DNA from: [Clostridium] aminophilum | Lineage (GTDB): Bacteria > Bacillota > Clostridia > Lachnospirales > Lachnospiraceae | NCBI RefSeq assembly: GCF_900101295.1 | Contig: NZ_FOIL01000020.1 | Location: 1-49,281, forward strand | Reading direction: 5' to 3' | DNA: 49,281 nt | Shown here: positions 7,755 to 16,455 of the stretch, piece after piece | Position numbering within the stretch: position 1 is the first letter of the stretch | How the letters are laid out: the number at the start of each line of letters is the position of its first letter | Program-made: the position numbers and the translations under genes | Notes under the pieces: model-generated | Databases searched by the model: none | What the model saw: only the letters and a program-made list of their open reading frames with translations | What the model was told of the DNA's origin: nothing

Positions 7755-9743
7755 ATGAACGAGAGGTTTGACACGCTGATCCATTGTATGGGGAACTGGC
7801 GTGATAACGATAAACGGATCCGCAGTATCGGACATGACGGAACAGTCAGGGAAATCACTTATCGTACATTGGCGGAAAGGGCGGAGTCAGTCGCCGGCGA
7901 ACTGAGACGGAGCGGACTTAAGAAAGGCGAAAGAGTCATTGTGGATTTCCGGGACAGCATCGGTCAGCTTGCAGGAATCTGGGGAGTGATTCTTTCGGGA
8001 GGATGTGCGGTTCCGCTGGCGTTCCCGCAAGTGGGAGAGTATATCGAGGGAAGACAGGAAACGCAGCGCTTAAAGGATGTTTTGGATATCAGCCGAGCGG
8101 AGTATCTTTTGACCGGTGAGGAGGAAAACAGAAGCATTTCTCCTTACGTCAGCCGGCGTGTTCGGATGGTTTTCGCTCCCGGAACCGGGTCCGGATGGAG
8201 CGGTGCCGGAAGGAAGAATGGGATGTTAAAGGAATCGGTTCCGCAGGACGTGATGCCGCATGCCGCGGATATCCGTGCGGACGATCCGGCCCTGATTCTG
8301 TTCACCTCCGGCAGCACGGGAAAACCCAAAGGCGTCGAAATGACCCATCGGATGGTGATGGAAAGCTGCATGGAAAATATTCGCTTTTTCGGACTGACAA
8401 ACGAAACGGTATTTCTCAATTGGCTTCCGTTAGAACATATCGCGTCGCTGATGCTGCTTCATATGGGGGCCGGTGTTCTGGGCGCGGAGCAGATCCATGT
8501 CAATACCACCTATGTTCTTTCTGACCCAAAACGGCTTTTGGAATATTTTTCCAAATACCGGGTGAGCATGAGTTTTGCACCGAATTTTTTCTTCCGGCTG
8601 CTTCTGGAGAAGGAAAGAGAAATTGAAGCGGAGGATCTTTCCCTCAAAAGGATGGAATGCCTGATCGATGGCGGAGAGGCCATTGACGGGAAAATGACGG
8701 AACAGTGCCTTGTGCTGTTAAACCGGAAAGGTTTACGGAGATCGGCGCTGATTCCGGGCTGGGGCATGACGGAACTTTGTAACGGTGCGATCTATAATCC
8801 TGATTTCGGAAAGGTGAAAAAAGGGAGCCTTGTCTCCATCGGAAGACCGGTGGACGGGCTGGAAGTCCGGATCGTAAAGGACGGCGAAAATGTAATCGGC
8901 GATGGCGTCGAAGGCATGCTTCAGGTTCGGGGACAGTGGGTGCTGACTTCTTATCTGGGAGAAACGGACGAGGAACACCGGAAGCATTTTGACGGGGAAT
9001 GGTTTATCACGGGAGATCTGGCAGAGCGAAGGGACGGAGAACTCATTATTACCGGGAGGGAATCGGATATCTATATCCTGAACGGAGAAAACTATAGTAT
9101 CGGTGCGATTGAAAACAGTGTGAGAGATTTTCTGGCGGAATCCGACCGGGATGATCCGCAGTGCATCCTCAAAGTTCTGACGGTGAAGAATCAGAAAAAT
9201 GCCGCAGATGAACTGATCCTGTTCATTTCCAAAACGGATGAAGAGGATCAGGACCGGAGGGAGACGGCAGAAGAAGCGATCCGCTCCGGGATGTCCCGGG
9301 TATACGGTTTTTCCTTTCAGCGGATTCTCTGGCTGGAAAAAGAGGAATTCCCTGTGTCATCCATCGGAAAGATCGATGGAAAGACTCTGAGGAAAAATTA
9401 TGCCGACGGAATCTACGATATCGCTACTGAGAAGATTCCGGAACGGTGGAAGGGGCGGAAACTGAGTGATGAGGAGAATCTTCTTCTGTTTATCTATTCG
9501 GATGTTCTCGACATGGATAAAAATTTCATATCGCTGGAGGACGATTTTTTCTCTCTGGGAGGAAATTCCCTGAAAGTTCCGTCAGTGCTGGATAAGATCC
9601 GTCTCACACTGGGAGTGAATGTCAGTGCGGCGGAACTGGTAAAGTATCCGACTATTGTCGGGCTTCTTCGGCATATTCACGAAAAAACAGAGGATCCCTG
9701 CGTCATGCCGGAGGAAGAGGATGAAGAGATGGTTGTTTTGTAA
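7755..9743 (+). CDS. Adenylate-forming ligase with C-terminal carrier domain
   Basis: A 662-residue protein. The main part is an ANL-superfamily adenylating domain: FTSGSTGKPKG from about residue 183, NWLPLEHIASLMLLHMGA, GWGMTELCNGAIYNP, GDLAERRDGELIITGRESD and a C-terminal PVSSIGKIDGKTLR. The WLPLEH stretch is more like fatty-acyl-AMP ligases and loading ligases of PKS/NRPS systems than amino-acid A domains, so the substrate may be a carboxylic acid; this is inference. Residues about 570-650 are a carrier domain with DDFFSLGGNSL, Ser605 being the phosphopantetheine attachment site. It therefore activates a substrate and loads it on its own carrier. AAGG precedes the start. The next gene begins 12 bases downstream. 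Confidence 0.87.
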   Translation: MNERFDTLIHCMGNWRDNDKRIRSIGHDGTVREITYRTLAERAESVAGELRRSGLKKGERVIVDFRDSIGQLAGIWGVILSGGCAVPLAFPQVGEYIEGRQETQRLKDVLDISRAEYLLTGEEENRSISPYVSRRVRMVFAPGTGSGWSGAGRKNGMLKESVPQDVMPHAADIRADDPALILFTSGSTGKPKGVEMTHRMVMESCMENIRFFGLTNETVFLNWLPLEHIASLMLLHMGAGVLGAEQIHVNTTYVLSDPKRLLEYFSKYRVSMSFAPNFFFRLLLEKEREIEAEDLSLKRMECLIDGGEAIDGKMTEQCLVLLNRKGLRRSALIPGWGMTELCNGAIYNPDFGKVKKGSLVSIGRPVDGLEVRIVKDGENVIGDGVEGMLQVRGQWVLTSYLGETDEEHRKHFDGEWFITGDLAERRDGELIITGRESDIYILNGENYSIGAIENSVRDFLAESDRDDPQCILKVLTVKNQKNAADELILFISKTDEEDQDRRETAEEAIRSGMSRVYGFSFQRILWLEKEEFPVSSIGKIDGKTLRKNYADGIYDIATEKIPERWKGRKLSDEENLLLFIYSDVLDMDKNFISLEDDFFSLGGNSLKVPSVLDKIRLTLGVNVSAAELVKYPTIVGLLRHIHEKTEDPCVMPEEEDEEMVVL

Positions 9744-9755
9744 GGAGTTTGCAGC

Positions 9756-10457
9756 ATGAGTTTTATTGAGTTTAAAGATGTTGTCAAAGTGTACGGCAGT
9801 GAAGAGAACAGACAGTATGCCGTGAATCACGTGAGTTTCAGTCTGAATGAAGGCGAGTTTGCGGTGATCCTCGGACAGTCGGGAGCCGGAAAGTCCACCG
9901 TGCTGAATATGCTTGGCGGTATGGACAGCCCCACGTCGGGAGAAATCCGTGTGGATGGCAGAGTTATTTCCGGAATGAAGGATAAGGCACTCTCGGATTA
10001 CCGTGCGACGGATATCGGCTTCATTTTCCAGTTTTACAATCTGATCACCTCGATGACGGCATATGAGAATGTGGCGCTGACGAGAGATATCGTTCCGGAA
10101 GCCCTGAATCCGGAGGAGATGCTGAAACTTGTGGGACTGGAAGAAAAAAGGAATAAATTTCCGACGCAGATGTCCGGCGGCGAGCAGCAGAGAGTTTCCA
10201 TTGCCCGGGCCCTTGCCAAAAACCCAAAATTTATTTTGGGGGATGAGCCCACCGGAGCGCTGGACAGCGAGACCGGAAAAGAAGTACTGAGATTGATCCA
10301 GAAAATGTGCAGAGAAAAGAACAAGACGACAATTCTTGTTACACACAATGAGAACATTTCAAAGTGCGCGGATAAAGTTTTTCGGATGAAAGACGGAAAG
10401 ATCGTTTCGATTGAAGTAAACGAGCATCCCATGGACGCCGGGGAGGTGGAACTCTGA
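9756..10457 (+). CDS. ABC transporter ATP-binding protein, MacB/LolD type
   Basis: A 233-residue nucleotide-binding subunit. Walker A is GQSGAGKST at about 40-48, the signature is [14 protein letters not shown], Walker B is [16 protein letters not shown], and the switch His is in TILVTHN. The sequence is typical of the FtsE/LolD/MacB group, which pairs with FtsX-type permeases and drives mechanotransmission or export rather than import. It overlaps the permease gene by one base (TGATG), so the two are translated together. Its place inside the biosynthetic operon suggests export of, or self-protection against, the product. AAGGAG precedes the start. Confidence 0.92.
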   Translation: MSFIEFKDVVKVYGSEENRQYAVNHVSFSLNEGEFAVILGQSGAGKSTVLNMLGGMDSPTSGEIRVDGRVISGMKDKALSDYRATDIGFIFQFYNLITSMTAYENVALTRDIVPEALNPEEMLKLVGLEEKRNKFPTQMSGGEQQRVSIARALAKNPKFILGDEPTGALDSETGKEVLRLIQKMCREKNKTTILVTHNENISKCADKVFRMKDGKIVSIEVNEHPMDAGEVEL

Positions 10458-12757
10458 TGCTTTTCAGAAAAATGCTTCGGGATTTCAGGGGCCATGCCGG
10501 TCAGTTCCTGTCCATCATTATTCTTACATTTATTGCGATGAGTTTCTTCTCCGGCGTTGCCAGCGAAGTCGAAGGTGTGGAAGCGGCCAGAACAAGATTT
10601 GAATCCGAGGCAGAACTGGGGAATGGCTGGATCTTCGGGGATGATTTTACATCCGGTGATCTCGGAAAACTAAATGAGATCCACGGGATCAGCAACGCCC
10701 AGGGAAGACGATATGAGGAGATCCATGGAAGTGACGACACCCTTCTCTATCTCTATTTCCAGCATGCTGATCTTATCAACAGGCCGCTGGTGCTGGAAGG
10801 CGAAGCATATGATCCGGAGGATTCCGAGGGAATCTGGCTTTCCGCAAGATTTGCGGCGGAACAGGGAATTCACGTCGGAGATGACTATTCGGTATCAGCG
10901 GAAGGAAAGGAACTCCGTCTTCGGGTGAAAGGCCTCATCTGGCAGCCGGAATATGAGTACTATAAAAATGAAGTAGATCTTGAACCGGATTATCATGACA
11001 CGGGATATGCCTTCGCTTCCATGAAGGTGCTTTCGGAAGAAACAGCCTTCAACCAGATTGTTTTTAGAAGCGATGCGGAAAAAGTCAGCATGCTGGAAAA
11101 GGATATCCGGAGCGTTCTCGGAGACCGGTATAATGTTTTGCTGGACCGAAGCGGCATCACCAATCTCACCATGCTGGATGACGAGATCCGTCAGCACCGG
11201 ATGATGTCCGTGATGTTTCCGGCATTTTTTGCGGTCATCGCGATACTCACGACGGTGGCTACCATGTCGAGAATTGTAGACCGGCAGCGCACCCAGATCG
11301 GAACCATGAAAGCTTTGGGATTGAAAGAGCGGAAGATTTATATGCATTATCTCGGATATGGTCTGGTTCCATCCCTGATCGGAACGCTTCTCGGACTGAT
11401 CGTGGGACCGGTATCGCTTTCTCCGGACCTCTTTGCAATGAAGTTTTACATGGATTCGTCTACCGAATACATGCTTCCGGAGTTCCCGCTGGTGATCCCG
11501 TGGTATTTTCCGGTATTCGGTGCACTGATGGTTCTTGCCTGCGTGACAGCCACCTGGCTCAGCTGCCGGAAGATCCTTGCCATAAGGCCTGCGCAGGCCT
11601 TGAGGCCGGCGCAGCCGAAGAGCGCAAAGAAAATGTTGCTGGAAAGAATGTACTTCTGGAAAAAACTCAGTTTTACAACCCGGTATAATCTGAGAGACGT
11701 CTCCCGAAATAAGGTGAGAACCCTCTTCGGAATCGCCGGAACCTTCTCCTGTATGGCACTTCTTCTGTGTGCCTTTGCGTCCAGAGCGGATTTCAAGGGC
11801 GCGATCGAAGACCTGTATGTAAAAAAACTGATGAACAATTCGGCCATGATCACACTGGAAAAAGATACCGATATCCGGGAGTCGGAACGGCTTCGTGATA
11901 AGGTGAACGGGGAACTGGTCATGTCCGATACGGTTGAGCTTCGCACGTCGGAGAGTGCGGACAGGAGAACATTCCATATGAATGTCTATGAAGATGGCCG
12001 GATCTGTAATGTTCTGGATCTCGACTTCCGGACGTCAAAGATCGGCAGTGAAGATTTTACTCTGACCTATAAGGCGGCAGAAAGCCTTGGCGTTTCCGTC
12101 GGCGACACTGTGGAGTGGCACATTTACGGTTCTGCCGGATGGAAAACGAGCCGGGTGACTGCCATCACGAGAGCGCCCTTTGAGCAGGGAATTGTGGCAG
12201 GAAGAAAAGCAGTGGAGGCGGCGGGATATTCCTTTACGCCCACAAGACTCCTGACACAGGAGGATGTGACGGAAGCTCTGAAGGCGGAATCGCCGTACAT
12301 TGCGGATGTTACCACGAGAGAAGGCTTATCGTCGGCGTTGGATCATTATATGGAACTGGTGAACATGGTGATGGCGTTTATGCTGGTGTTTGCCCTTCTT
12401 CTGGTGTTTGTGGTTCTCTACAGCCTTGGGCTTCTGAGTTTTGAAGAGAGAGAAAAGGAGATTGCGACACTGAAGGTGTTGGGACTTTCCTCCCGGAGCC
12501 TTGGCAGGCTGATGCTGCAGCAGAACATCTATGTGGCACTCATTGGAGCGCTTCTGGGTATACCATTGGGGAAAATGATGCTGTCTGCGCTGGTGAATTC
12601 TCTGGGTGACTCCATGGATATTCCGACAAAGTGCAGCCCCGGATACATTTTCCTGGCGTTTGCAATCACCTTTACCGTGTCGGTGATGATCAATCAGCTG
12701 TTCTCCGGGCGGATCCGGAAACTGAATCTGGTGGAAGAGATCAAGGCGGCAGAGTAA
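10457..12757 (+). CDS. ABC transporter permease, FtsX/MacB family
   Basis: A 766-residue membrane protein forming a pair with the ATPase encoded just upstream. There is an N-terminal membrane segment (about 13-35), a large extracytoplasmic region (about 40-250), a first FtsX-type three-helix block (about 255-385, with [19 protein letters not shown]), a further membrane segment near 420-440 followed by a second extracytoplasmic region, and a second FtsX block (about 640-760, with [17 protein letters not shown]). Such double-FtsX permeases, common in Gram-positives, export antibiotics or lipids or act in peptide-resistance modules. The context favours export of the operon's product. The end of the gene is partly duplicated downstream (see the repeat at 12738-12832). 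Confidence 0.9.
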   Translation: MLFRKMLRDFRGHAGQFLSIIILTFIAMSFFSGVASEVEGVEAARTRFESEAELGNGWIFGDDFTSGDLGKLNEIHGISNAQGRRYEEIHGSDDTLLYLYFQHADLINRPLVLEGEAYDPEDSEGIWLSARFAAEQGIHVGDDYSVSAEGKELRLRVKGLIWQPEYEYYKNEVDLEPDYHDTGYAFASMKVLSEETAFNQIVFRSDAEKVSMLEKDIRSVLGDRYNVLLDRSGITNLTMLDDEIRQHRMMSVMFPAFFAVIAILTTVATMSRIVDRQRTQIGTMKALGLKERKIYMHYLGYGLVPSLIGTLLGLIVGPVSLSPDLFAMKFYMDSSTEYMLPEFPLVIPWYFPVFGALMVLACVTATWLSCRKILAIRPAQALRPAQPKSAKKMLLERMYFWKKLSFTTRYNLRDVSRNKVRTLFGIAGTFSCMALLLCAFASRADFKGAIEDLYVKKLMNNSAMITLEKDTDIRESERLRDKVNGELVMSDTVELRTSESADRRTFHMNVYEDGRICNVLDLDFRTSKIGSEDFTLTYKAAESLGVSVGDTVEWHIYGSAGWKTSRVTAITRAPFEQGIVAGRKAVEAAGYSFTPTRLLTQEDVTEALKAESPYIADVTTREGLSSALDHYMELVNMVMAFMLVFALLLVFVVLYSLGLLSFEEREKEIATLKVLGLSSRSLGRLMLQQNIYVALIGALLGIPLGKMMLSALVNSLGDSMDIPTKCSPGYIFLAFAITFTVSVMINQLFSGRIRKLNLVEEIKAAE

Positions 12758-12832
12758 CATGGCCGACAGGTGTGATCAGGGCGACGGAATAACGTAATCA
12801 GTGCGGTGTAGATCAAGGCGGCAAGTAAATGA
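12738..12832 (+). repeat. Short direct repeat around the permease stop and PPTase start
   Basis: AGATCAAGGCGGCA occurs at 12738-12751, at the very end of the permease gene, and again at 12810-12823 just before the phosphopantetheinyl transferase start. In both copies it is followed closely by AGTAA and then ATG. The second copy supplies the AAGGCGG ribosome-binding region of the transferase gene, so a local duplication may have created this translation start. Confidence 0.7.
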
Positions 12833-13476
12833 TATATGTGGTGGAGGCAGACTTTGCGCATCTGAATATTTCTCTGGAGGAATGGATGCCGCTTCTGAAT
12901 CCGCAGAGACAGGAGAAGGCGATGCAGTACCGGTTCTATAAGGACCGGGCGCTGTGTGTCTTCTCCTGGCTTCTCTTGCGATTTTCTCTGAAGAAGGAGT
13001 ATAGGATCACGGAAATGCCGGAGTTTGAATATTCCGAATACGGAAAACCAAAGTTATCCGGTTCAGAGATCCGGTTCAATCTGTCCCATTGTGATACCGC
13101 AGTGGCCTGTGGGGTAGACCGGAAAGAAATCGGCGTGGATGTGCAGGATTTTTCGCCGCTCCTTCATGGGGTGACAGGCCGGTTTTTGACGCAGAGGGAG
13201 AAGGAGGAAGCCGAATCGATCCGGGAGGAAGAGTTGAAATGCAAAGAACTGGCGAGGATGTGGAGCCTGAAGGAGGCATACGGAAAATATCTGGGCGTGG
13301 GACTGCAGTATCCGGCGGAAAGGACGGATTTTAGCGGAATTCGATGTGACGGAAGATGGCAGGAGGCGGAGGAACTTCGGGTGATGTCACGGAGATTTCA
13401 GCACTGCGCGCTGGCGGTATGTTCGGAGAACGAGATGGTATGTCGAAAGATTCGTTTGGAAGAAATATTGGGTTAA
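12829..13476 (+). CDS. 4'-Phosphopantetheinyl transferase, Sfp type
   Basis: A 215-residue Sfp-type enzyme that moves phosphopantetheine from CoA to the Ser of carrier domains. Diagnostic motifs are FNLSHCDTAVACGV, IGVDVQ with metal ligand Asp104, and WSLKEAYGKYLGVGL with Glu149 and the following conserved Lys. As last gene of the operon it most likely activates Ser964 of the ketosynthase protein and Ser605 of the ligase-carrier protein. A dedicated Sfp-type enzyme separate from the AcpS needed for fatty acid synthesis supports a true secondary-metabolite function. Its 3' end overlaps the last bases of the convergent acyltransferase gene on the other strand. Confidence 0.9.
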   Translation: MIYVVEADFAHLNISLEEWMPLLNPQRQEKAMQYRFYKDRALCVFSWLLLRFSLKKEYRITEMPEFEYSEYGKPKLSGSEIRFNLSHCDTAVACGVDRKEIGVDVQDFSPLLHGVTGRFLTQREKEEAESIREEELKCKELARMWSLKEAYGKYLGVGLQYPAERTDFSGIRCDGRWQEAEELRVMSRRFQHCALAVCSENEMVCRKIRLEEILG

Positions 13477-14606
13477 TGGTATTTCTTTTTTATTTGGTCA
13501 AGCACTGTTCCGGACAGTGTCGGGATCAGTACGCCTGCAACAATGTAGACCGGAGTGAGAAAATGAAAGCCGACGGGCAGGCTGGAAAGACCATCCGGTG
13601 ACGCATGCAGAATCAGTCTGCAGTAAAGAAGATCGATCATCTTAAATACAGCAAAATGCAGCGCCATGATATCGAAGGAGTACTTCCCGAACGCTGCCAT
13701 CATGTTGGACAGAGGCCGGAGAAGACGGTGCTTCTCAAGAAAGTCGGCAAGGCTGAGAACGTGATAGGCACCCACCAGCGAAAAGAGATAGTAGAGTACG
13801 CCCGGAATGTTCAGAACGGCGATATTGACCCGGCAGCCGATTCTCTGCATGATTTCAAGGAAAACGCCGCTGACAATCCATCCGGGGAGGAACATGAATT
13901 TCCGATAGTCCGGCCGATATTTTTGAACCATCCATGCCATCCAGTAGAGCGGGACGGCAAGAGCCGCGGCATGCATATTCAGAGGCAGAGTGACAGCTCC
14001 CGCTGCAAGCAGAAGACCGAGAAGACCGAAGAACATTGCGAAAATGCCGGCGGACAAGGATGCACAGCATCGGAGTTTGGCCGGTTTCTCCGCGGCAAAA
14101 TCAGAACAGGTCTCCGCCCTGTCTCTTGCCGGAGCACAGTCATTCGCGGAAGGAGCGCGGTTAAACTTGGCAGACAGCGCATTTCCCGCCCACACGCAGC
14201 CGCCGAAGAGTGCCGCGGAGGTGATCCAGACCGGGACAAACCACAGGGCACCGTGAAGCGGTTCCGGGCACTGGAAGGTGACGGAGGTGAATATGGAACC
14301 CAGTATCTGCGGGAGGGAATAGATCGGCTGATCCCGATAAATCCCGTGGGTCACGCAGAAGTTATGGATCAGGGCGAAAAATGCCGTGTATACCATGTAT
14401 CTTGGCCAGACGCCGCGGACGCGGGCCGCAAAATATCCCCAGGGATTACCGGCATATTTTTTTTCGTTGTATAGAAAGCCGGTTATAAAAAAGAAGAGAG
14501 CCACATGGAAGAGATAGAGGAACCGGTGGGCGAGCCCTGTATGGCCGATTACGATGGCAAGGATGCCGATTCCCTTTACGATATCCCAGTAAGGAGAGCG
14601 ATTCAT
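13473..14606 (-). CDS. Membrane acyltransferase, acyltransferase-3 family
   Basis: A 377-residue polytopic membrane protein, with about ten hydrophobic segments judged by eye. The N-terminus YWDIVKGIGILAIVIGHTG with the conserved His of the acyltransferase-3 (OafA/WecH-like) family is followed by LFHVALFFFITGFLYNEKK. Relatives O-acetylate or O-succinylate sugars and other cell-envelope polymers. Residues about 175-200 form a polar cytoplasmic or external loop of low conservation. The start at 14606 is chosen because GGAGG lies just upstream on this strand; an in-frame ATG 21 bases earlier overlaps that site. It ends four bases inside the convergent phosphopantetheinyl transferase gene. Whether it modifies the operon's product or the cell wall is unknown. 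Confidence 0.8.
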   Translation of the reverse strand: MNRSPYWDIVKGIGILAIVIGHTGLAHRFLYLFHVALFFFITGFLYNEKKYAGNPWGYFAARVRGVWPRYMVYTAFFALIHNFCVTHGIYRDQPIYSLPQILGSIFTSVTFQCPEPLHGALWFVPVWITSAALFGGCVWAGNALSAKFNRAPSANDCAPARDRAETCSDFAAEKPAKLRCCASLSAGIFAMFFGLLGLLLAAGAVTLPLNMHAAALAVPLYWMAWMVQKYRPDYRKFMFLPGWIVSGVFLEIMQRIGCRVNIAVLNIPGVLYYLFSLVGAYHVLSLADFLEKHRLLRPLSNMMAAFGKYSFDIMALHFAVFKMIDLLYCRLILHASPDGLSSLPVGFHFLTPVYIVAGVLIPTLSGTVLDQIKKKYH

Positions 14607-14620
14607 ATTTTTGTCCTCCA

Positions 14621-14656
14621 GGCTCAAGCAGACAAGCTTGCTTGTCTATTTGAGCC
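14621..14656 (-). promoter_or_regulatory. Strong hairpin directly before the acyltransferase ribosome-binding site
   Basis: GGCTCAA at 14621-14627 pairs with TTGAGCC at 14650-14656, and CAGACAAGC pairs with GCTTGTCT inside it. On the minus strand the stem ends about two bases before the GGAGG of the acyltransferase gene. No T-run follows, so it is more likely a translation-affecting or mRNA-stabilising stem than a terminator. The call rests on base pairing only. Confidence 0.55.
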
Positions 14657-14663
14657 GTCAATC

Positions 14664-14691
14664 AAAGTTTGAAAGTTTTCTTTCAAACTTT
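14664..14691 (-). terminator. Perfect 12-bp inverted repeat at the folA stop codon
   Basis: AAAGTTTGAAAG, a 4-base loop, then CTTTCAAACTTT, perfectly self-complementary. It starts at the dihydrofolate reductase stop codon on the minus strand. It is AT-rich and lacks a following T-run in either direction, so terminator activity is doubtful; it may act with the neighbouring hairpin at 14621-14656 to protect or separate the two transcripts. Confidence 0.4.
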
Positions 14692-15244
14692 ACTCCTCCT
14701 CCGGTTTAACATACAGCCGGTAGTGGTAGATCAGATCAAATGCGGTCTGCTCGTCGGATTCATTTTCCAGCTTCCAGCCCTCTTTTTCCAGATCCACCAT
14801 GAAGGTGTCGGCGTCATAGGTGTATTCGACCCGGGTGATCAGCGCCTGGTCGCAGTACGGAAGAAACTGACGGTAGATCTCGCCGCCGCCGATGATGACG
14901 ACGTCCTCGTCGCCGAGATCATTTTCCTTTTTCAGCCGGTCAATGATGTCCAGCGCTTCTTCGAGATCCGATACAACATAGGCGTCTTTCGGATTGAAGG
15001 AAGGATTCTGGCTGAGAATGACATTGAGTCGGCCCTCGAGAGGACGCATGGCCCCGAAGGTCTGAAAGGTCTTGCGGCCCATGACCACGATCCGCCCCAT
15101 GGTGGCGCGACGGAACATCTGCATATCTTCCGGTATGGTGACGAGCTGGCGCCCGTCCTTGCCGATACCCCATTGCTGGTCAACGCAGGCGATCATCGCA
15201 AAATGACGGCCCGTTTTTCCTGTGGAATCAATATTTTTAAACAT
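14690..15244 (-). CDS. folA: Dihydrofolate reductase
   Basis: A 184-residue dihydrofolate reductase, reducing dihydrofolate to tetrahydrofolate with NADPH in the cytoplasm. Family motifs are AMIACVDQQWGIGKDG, a substrate-pocket region TIPEDMQMFRRAT, the NADPH-binding MGRKTFQTFG, and VIIGGGEIYRQFLPYCD. Where most family members have LPW after the first motif this protein has QLVTIPED, a variation seen in some clostridial forms. A 12-residue N-terminal stretch precedes the usual family start; GAGG precedes the chosen ATG. It is the first gene of a minus-strand pair with the acyltransferase. No thyA is adjacent in the window. Confidence 0.93.
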   Translation of the reverse strand: MFKNIDSTGKTGRHFAMIACVDQQWGIGKDGRQLVTIPEDMQMFRRATMGRIVVMGRKTFQTFGAMRPLEGRLNVILSQNPSFNPKDAYVVSDLEEALDIIDRLKKENDLGDEDVVIIGGGEIYRQFLPYCDQALITRVEYTYDADTFMVDLEKEGWKLENESDEQTAFDLIYHYRLYVKPEEE

Positions 15245-15567
15245 GGTCTGAACCTCTTTCTTTCCGGGAATTAATAATCGTCGGACAATATTCTTCCATA
15301 ACCAAAACGTTATATGATATAGAAATGAGGAATGATAAGATTCTGTCGGATTTCACAAAACTGTGTTATAATAGCGACGTTATCTATAATCACTTGGATT
15401 AGGAAGCATTTTGCCGTTCACTATTATAGGGGAAAATGCGTTCGAAGGAAATACCGCGCGGGGCAAAAATCCGCGGATTGTTTTCCGGAAAACGCAGAAA
15501 ACGGGGAAAGGCGGCTGGAAACTCTACGGAGAGGAAACGATGCATCCGAAAAACAGGAGGAAAATCA
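15245..15567. promoter_or_regulatory. Divergent intergenic region between folA and nfnA
   Basis: A plus-strand -10 box TATAAT is at 15367-15372 with only a weak -35 (TGTCGG) 17 bases upstream. This gives nfnA a leader of about 190 nt containing GC-rich self-complementary stretches such as CCGCGCGGGG/TCCGCGG near 15453-15478. No known riboswitch was recognised. The reading frame is open back to 15436, but the AGGAGG just before 15568 decides the nfnA start. Confidence 0.45.
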
Positions 15568-16455
15568 ATGTTTGAGATTCTTAAGGCGGAAAAGCTGGCC
15601 GAGCGAATCTTTCGTCTCGTAGTCAAAGCACCGAATGTCACTCATGCATGTCAGCCGGGAGAATTTGTCATTGTCAGACCGGATGAGAAGGGGGAGCGTG
15701 TTCCGTTTACGATCTGCGATTTCGATCGTGAGGCGGAGACACTGACTCTGGTTATCCAGACGGTCGGCGCGACCAGCGAGAAGATGAGCAGATACAAGGC
15801 CGGTGATCATTTCGCAGACATCGTAGGTCCGCTCGGCAATCCGTCCGACTTTGTGACGGAGGATATCGAGGAAGTGAAAAAGAGACGGTATCTCTTTGTG
15901 GCAGGCGGTCTCGGAACCGCTCCGGTTTATCCGCAGGCAAAATGGATGCACGATCACGGCATTGAGTGTGATGTCATCATCGGCGCAAAGAATAAGGATC
16001 TCCTGATTTATACAGAGGAAATGAAGTCGGTCGCAAACCTCTATATTGCGACGGATGACGGCTCCGAGGGCTTCAAGGGAATGGTTACCGCACTGATCGA
16101 GGATCTTGTGAAGAATCAGGGAAAACACTATGATGTGTGCGTTGCGATCGGTCCGATGATCATGATGAAGTTCTGCTGCATGACAACCGAAAAACTCGAA
16201 ATCCCGACCATTGTCAGCATGAACCCGATTATGGTGGACGGAACCGGAATGTGCGGTGCCTGTCGTCTCACCGTCGGTGACGACGTGAAGTTCGCATGCG
16301 TGGACGGACCGGAGTTTGACGGCCATAAAGTGAACTGGGATGAGGCAATGGAGCGTCAGCAGCTCTATAAGACCCAGGAGGGAAGAGCGATGCTCAAGCT
16401 GAAGGAAGGCGATACCCATCACGGCGGCTGCGGACAGTGCGGAGGTGAAGACTAA
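15568..16455 (+). CDS. nfnA: NADH-dependent ferredoxin:NADP+ oxidoreductase, subunit A
   Basis: A 295-residue FAD/NAD-binding reductase of the ferredoxin-NADP reductase type, the small subunit of the electron-bifurcating NfnAB complex. It has an N-terminal flavin-binding barrel (CQPGEFVIVRPDE, RVPFTICDFD), an NAD-binding half (VAGGLGTAPVYPQAKWM) and a C-terminal [2Fe-2S] cluster site with Cys229, Cys232 and Cys244 in GTGMCGACRL and KFAC. A final GGCGQCGGED tail adds two more Cys. The start is set by AGGAGG at 15555-15560. It overlaps the nfnB start by one base (TAATG). In anaerobes the pair links NADH, NADPH and reduced ferredoxin pools. Its closest alternative name is sulfide dehydrogenase subunit B. 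Confidence 0.9.
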   Translation: MFEILKAEKLAERIFRLVVKAPNVTHACQPGEFVIVRPDEKGERVPFTICDFDREAETLTLVIQTVGATSEKMSRYKAGDHFADIVGPLGNPSDFVTEDIEEVKKRRYLFVAGGLGTAPVYPQAKWMHDHGIECDVIIGAKNKDLLIYTEEMKSVANLYIATDDGSEGFKGMVTALIEDLVKNQGKHYDVCVAIGPMIMMKFCCMTTEKLEIPTIVSMNPIMVDGTGMCGACRLTVGDDVKFACVDGPEFDGHKVNWDEAMERQQLYKTQEGRAMLKLKEGDTHHGGCGQCGGED

